From: Thermoflexales bacterium
GTDB lineage: Bacteria > Chloroflexota > Anaerolineae > J036 > Brachytrichaceae
Length of the DNA: 6,936 nucleotides
Assembly (NCBI GenBank): GCA_017998555.1
Contig: JAGOCU010000058.1
Coordinates: forward strand, 2,782 to 9,717
Direction of reading: 5' to 3'
Made by a program: the position numbers and the translations under genes. Of the stretch, positions 5,576 through 6,936 are shown piece after piece. Numbering within the stretch: the stretch's first letter is position 1; each line of letters starts with the position of its first letter. Below the pieces are notes generated by a model. It searched no databases. It was not told the origin of the DNA and saw nothing but the letters and a program-made list of their open reading frames with translations.

Positions 5576-6936
5576 ATGCGCATTCAAAAAGCAGTGGTCA
5601 TTGGCGCGGGAACAATGGGAGGCGGCATCGCCGCGCTCATCGCCGGCGCCGGCATTCCGGTCACCTTGCTGGACATCCCCGCCCCAGAGGGCGCCGATCG
5701 CAACGCGATCGTCAAGTCGTTGTGGGACCGCCAGGTCAAGGCCAGCCCGGCTGCGCTCGTGTCCGCGGACACGGCCCGGCTGGTCAGCCTGGGAAACACC
5801 GAGGACAACTTTGACGCGGTCAAGGACGCCGACTGGATCGTTGAAGTCATCCTTGAGCAGCTCGGCCCCAAGCAGGCGCTCATGGCCCGGATCGAGGCCT
5901 TTCGCAAGCCTGGCTCGATCGTGTCGTCAAACACCTCGGGCATCCCCATTCATCAGATCGGTGAGGGCCGCGCGGCCGATTTCCGAGCCCACTTTCTGGG
6001 CACCCACTTCTTCAACCCGCCGCGCTACCTCAGACTGCTTGAAATCATTCCAACGCCCGACACCAACCCCGCGGTCGTCGCCTTCATGAAGGACTTTGGC
6101 GGGCGCGTCCTGGGCAAAGGCGTGGTGGTGTGCAAGGACACGCCGGGCTTCATCGCCAATCGGATCGGGATGTATGTTGGCCAGGCCCGGATGGTGGCCG
6201 CGATTGAGAACGACTACACCGTCGAGGAAGTCGACACGCTCACCGGCCCGCTGATCGGGCTGCCCAAGACCGCGACGTTCCGCCTGGCCGATCTGGTCGG
6301 CCTGGACGTGCACACCCACGTGCTGCGCAACCAGTATGAGGCGCTGGTTGATGATGAAGAGCGTCCGTTGTTCAGGGTTCCCGCCCCGCTCCAAAAACTC
6401 ATCGACGCAAAGGCGCTCGGCAACAAAAGCGGGGCCGGGTTCTACAAGACCATCAAGAAGCCGACCGGCGAGAAGGAATTCTGGGTCCTCGACCTCAAGA
6501 CCGGCGAATACGCCCCGCCCGGGAAGCCGCGCTTTGATCTGTATGGCCAGGTGCGCGACATCGATGACCTGGGTGCGCGCATGCGGGCGATTTTCGAGCA
6601 TGGGGCCGGCGACCGGGGCGGTGAGTTCATCATCAGCACCACCCTGGCCATCTGCGCCTATGCGGGGCGGCGCGTGCCCGAGATCGCCGACAGCATCATC
6701 GAGATCGACAATGCCATGCGCTGGGGTTTCAACGCCGAGGCTGGTCCCTTCGAGACCTGGGACGCGTTGGGCGTGGCCAGGGCGACCGCCGAGATGCGCG
6801 CGCGCGACATCGCGGTGCCGGCCTGGGTCGACGAGATGCTGGCCGCCGGCCACCCATCCTTCTTCCAGCGCGATGGCGCGACCGTCATCGGCGCCTGGGA
6901 TCCGGTGCGCAAGACCTATGCGCCCGTCGAGCGCCC
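5576..6936 (+). CDS. fadN: FadN-type 3-hydroxyacyl-CoA dehydrogenase, C-terminus beyond the window
   Basis: The frame from the ATG at 5576 is open to the window edge (453 codons seen). The N-terminus MRIQKAVVIGAGTMGGGIAA is a Rossmann fold with the NAD-binding G-x-G-x-x-G (Gly10, Gly12, Gly15). Dehydrogenase signatures follow: SSNTSG (117-122, Ser121), GTHFFNPPRYLRLLEII with catalytic His144 and Glu156, and TPGFIANRI with Asn195. The His-Glu spacing of 12 is the one usual in this family. A second 3-hydroxyacyl-CoA dehydrogenase C-terminal domain is present, with DNAMRWGFNAEAGPFETWDA. This order, together with TGPLIGLPKTATFRLADLVG and GNKSGAGFYK, resembles Bacillus FadN. FadN carries an enoyl-CoA hydratase domain at its C-terminus, which here would lie to the right of the window. 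The protein should oxidise L-3-hydroxyacyl-CoA to 3-ketoacyl-CoA in fatty-acid beta-oxidation, in the cytoplasm. A GAGG motif (5568-5571) precedes the start. The gene is divergent from the exporter operon, so the two are probably functionally unrelated. Confidence 0.9.
   Translation, partial: MRIQKAVVIGAGTMGGGIAALIAGAGIPVTLLDIPAPEGADRNAIVKSLWDRQVKASPAALVSADTARLVSLGNTEDNFDAVKDADWIVEVILEQLGPKQALMARIEAFRKPGSIVSSNTSGIPIHQIGEGRAADFRAHFLGTHFFNPPRYLRLLEIIPTPDTNPAVVAFMKDFGGRVLGKGVVVCKDTPGFIANRIGMYVGQARMVAAIENDYTVEEVDTLTGPLIGLPKTATFRLADLVGLDVHTHVLRNQYEALVDDEERPLFRVPAPLQKLIDAKALGNKSGAGFYKTIKKPTGEKEFWVLDLKTGEYAPPGKPRFDLYGQVRDIDDLGARMRAIFEHGAGDRGGEFIISTTLAICAYAGRRVPEIADSIIEIDNAMRWGFNAEAGPFETWDALGVARATAEMRARDIAVPAWVDEMLAAGHPSFFQRDGATVIGAWDPVRKTYAPVER

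Noticed and set aside
5240..5587. A 116-codon N-terminal extension of the adaptor frame
   Set aside because: It would read through the perfect hairpin and into the fad gene start, has no protein-like character, and would bury the lipobox signal peptide. The ATG at 5239 has a strong GGAGGG ribosome-binding site and gives a proper lipoprotein signal.
5927..6853. A 308-codon minus-strand open frame inside the fad gene
   Set aside because: It is the codon-aligned complement of the FadN-type dehydrogenase, which has clear NAD-binding and catalytic motifs on the plus strand.

Overview
This is a GC-rich bacterial segment. The gene content fits a bacterium that anchors extracytoplasmic proteins as lipoproteins: both the partial gene at the left edge and the transport adaptor start with clear lipobox signal peptides. 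The left-edge protein continues after its lipid-anchored Cys with a Gln/Ala/Pro/Lys/Thr/Glu-rich linker of the kind common in Chloroflexota solute-binding proteins. The separate MacB-type ATPase and permease, the lipid-anchored adaptor and the FadN-type beta-oxidation gene also fit Chloroflexota, or another high-GC lineage outside Proteobacteria. This taxonomic reading is an inference and not firm.

Layout, left to right. (1) 1-131, minus strand: the N-terminus of a lipoprotein, cut by the window edge, with a candidate operator (154-173) just upstream. (2) 196-267: a 31-bp perfect inverted repeat directly behind the stop codon of the histidine kinase. (3) 269-5239, minus strand: a compact four-gene operon. 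Its order of transcription is a MacA/HlyD-like lipoprotein adaptor (3587-5239), a MacB/LolD-type ABC ATPase (2838-3515), a MacB/FtsX-type permease (1613-2824) and a NarL/DesK-family sensor histidine kinase (269-1603). The ATPase-permease gap is 13 bp and the permease-kinase gap is 9 bp. (4) 5240-5575: a 336-bp divergent intergenic region holding a second, unrelated, 30-bp perfect inverted repeat (5421-5483) and several small symmetric motifs. (5) 5576 to the right edge, plus strand: the first 453 codons of a FadN-type 3-hydroxyacyl-CoA dehydrogenase, open at the window end.

How the genes work together. The adaptor, ATPase and permease should form a tripartite MacAB/YknXYZ-like exporter or mechanotransmission complex that acts on a peptide, antibiotic or envelope substrate. 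The kinase sits at the end of the operon and probably senses a condition linked to that transporter, but no response regulator lies in the window. The fad gene belongs to fatty-acid beta-oxidation and is divergently transcribed.

I did not find a convincing new multi-gene system. The most unusual signals are the two very long, perfectly matched hairpins of unrelated sequence that flank the transporter-kinase operon, and the Gly/Ala/Pro-rich insertion inside the adaptor. Several long open frames lie antisense to the real genes. They are codon-register artefacts of high GC content and are listed as rejected.
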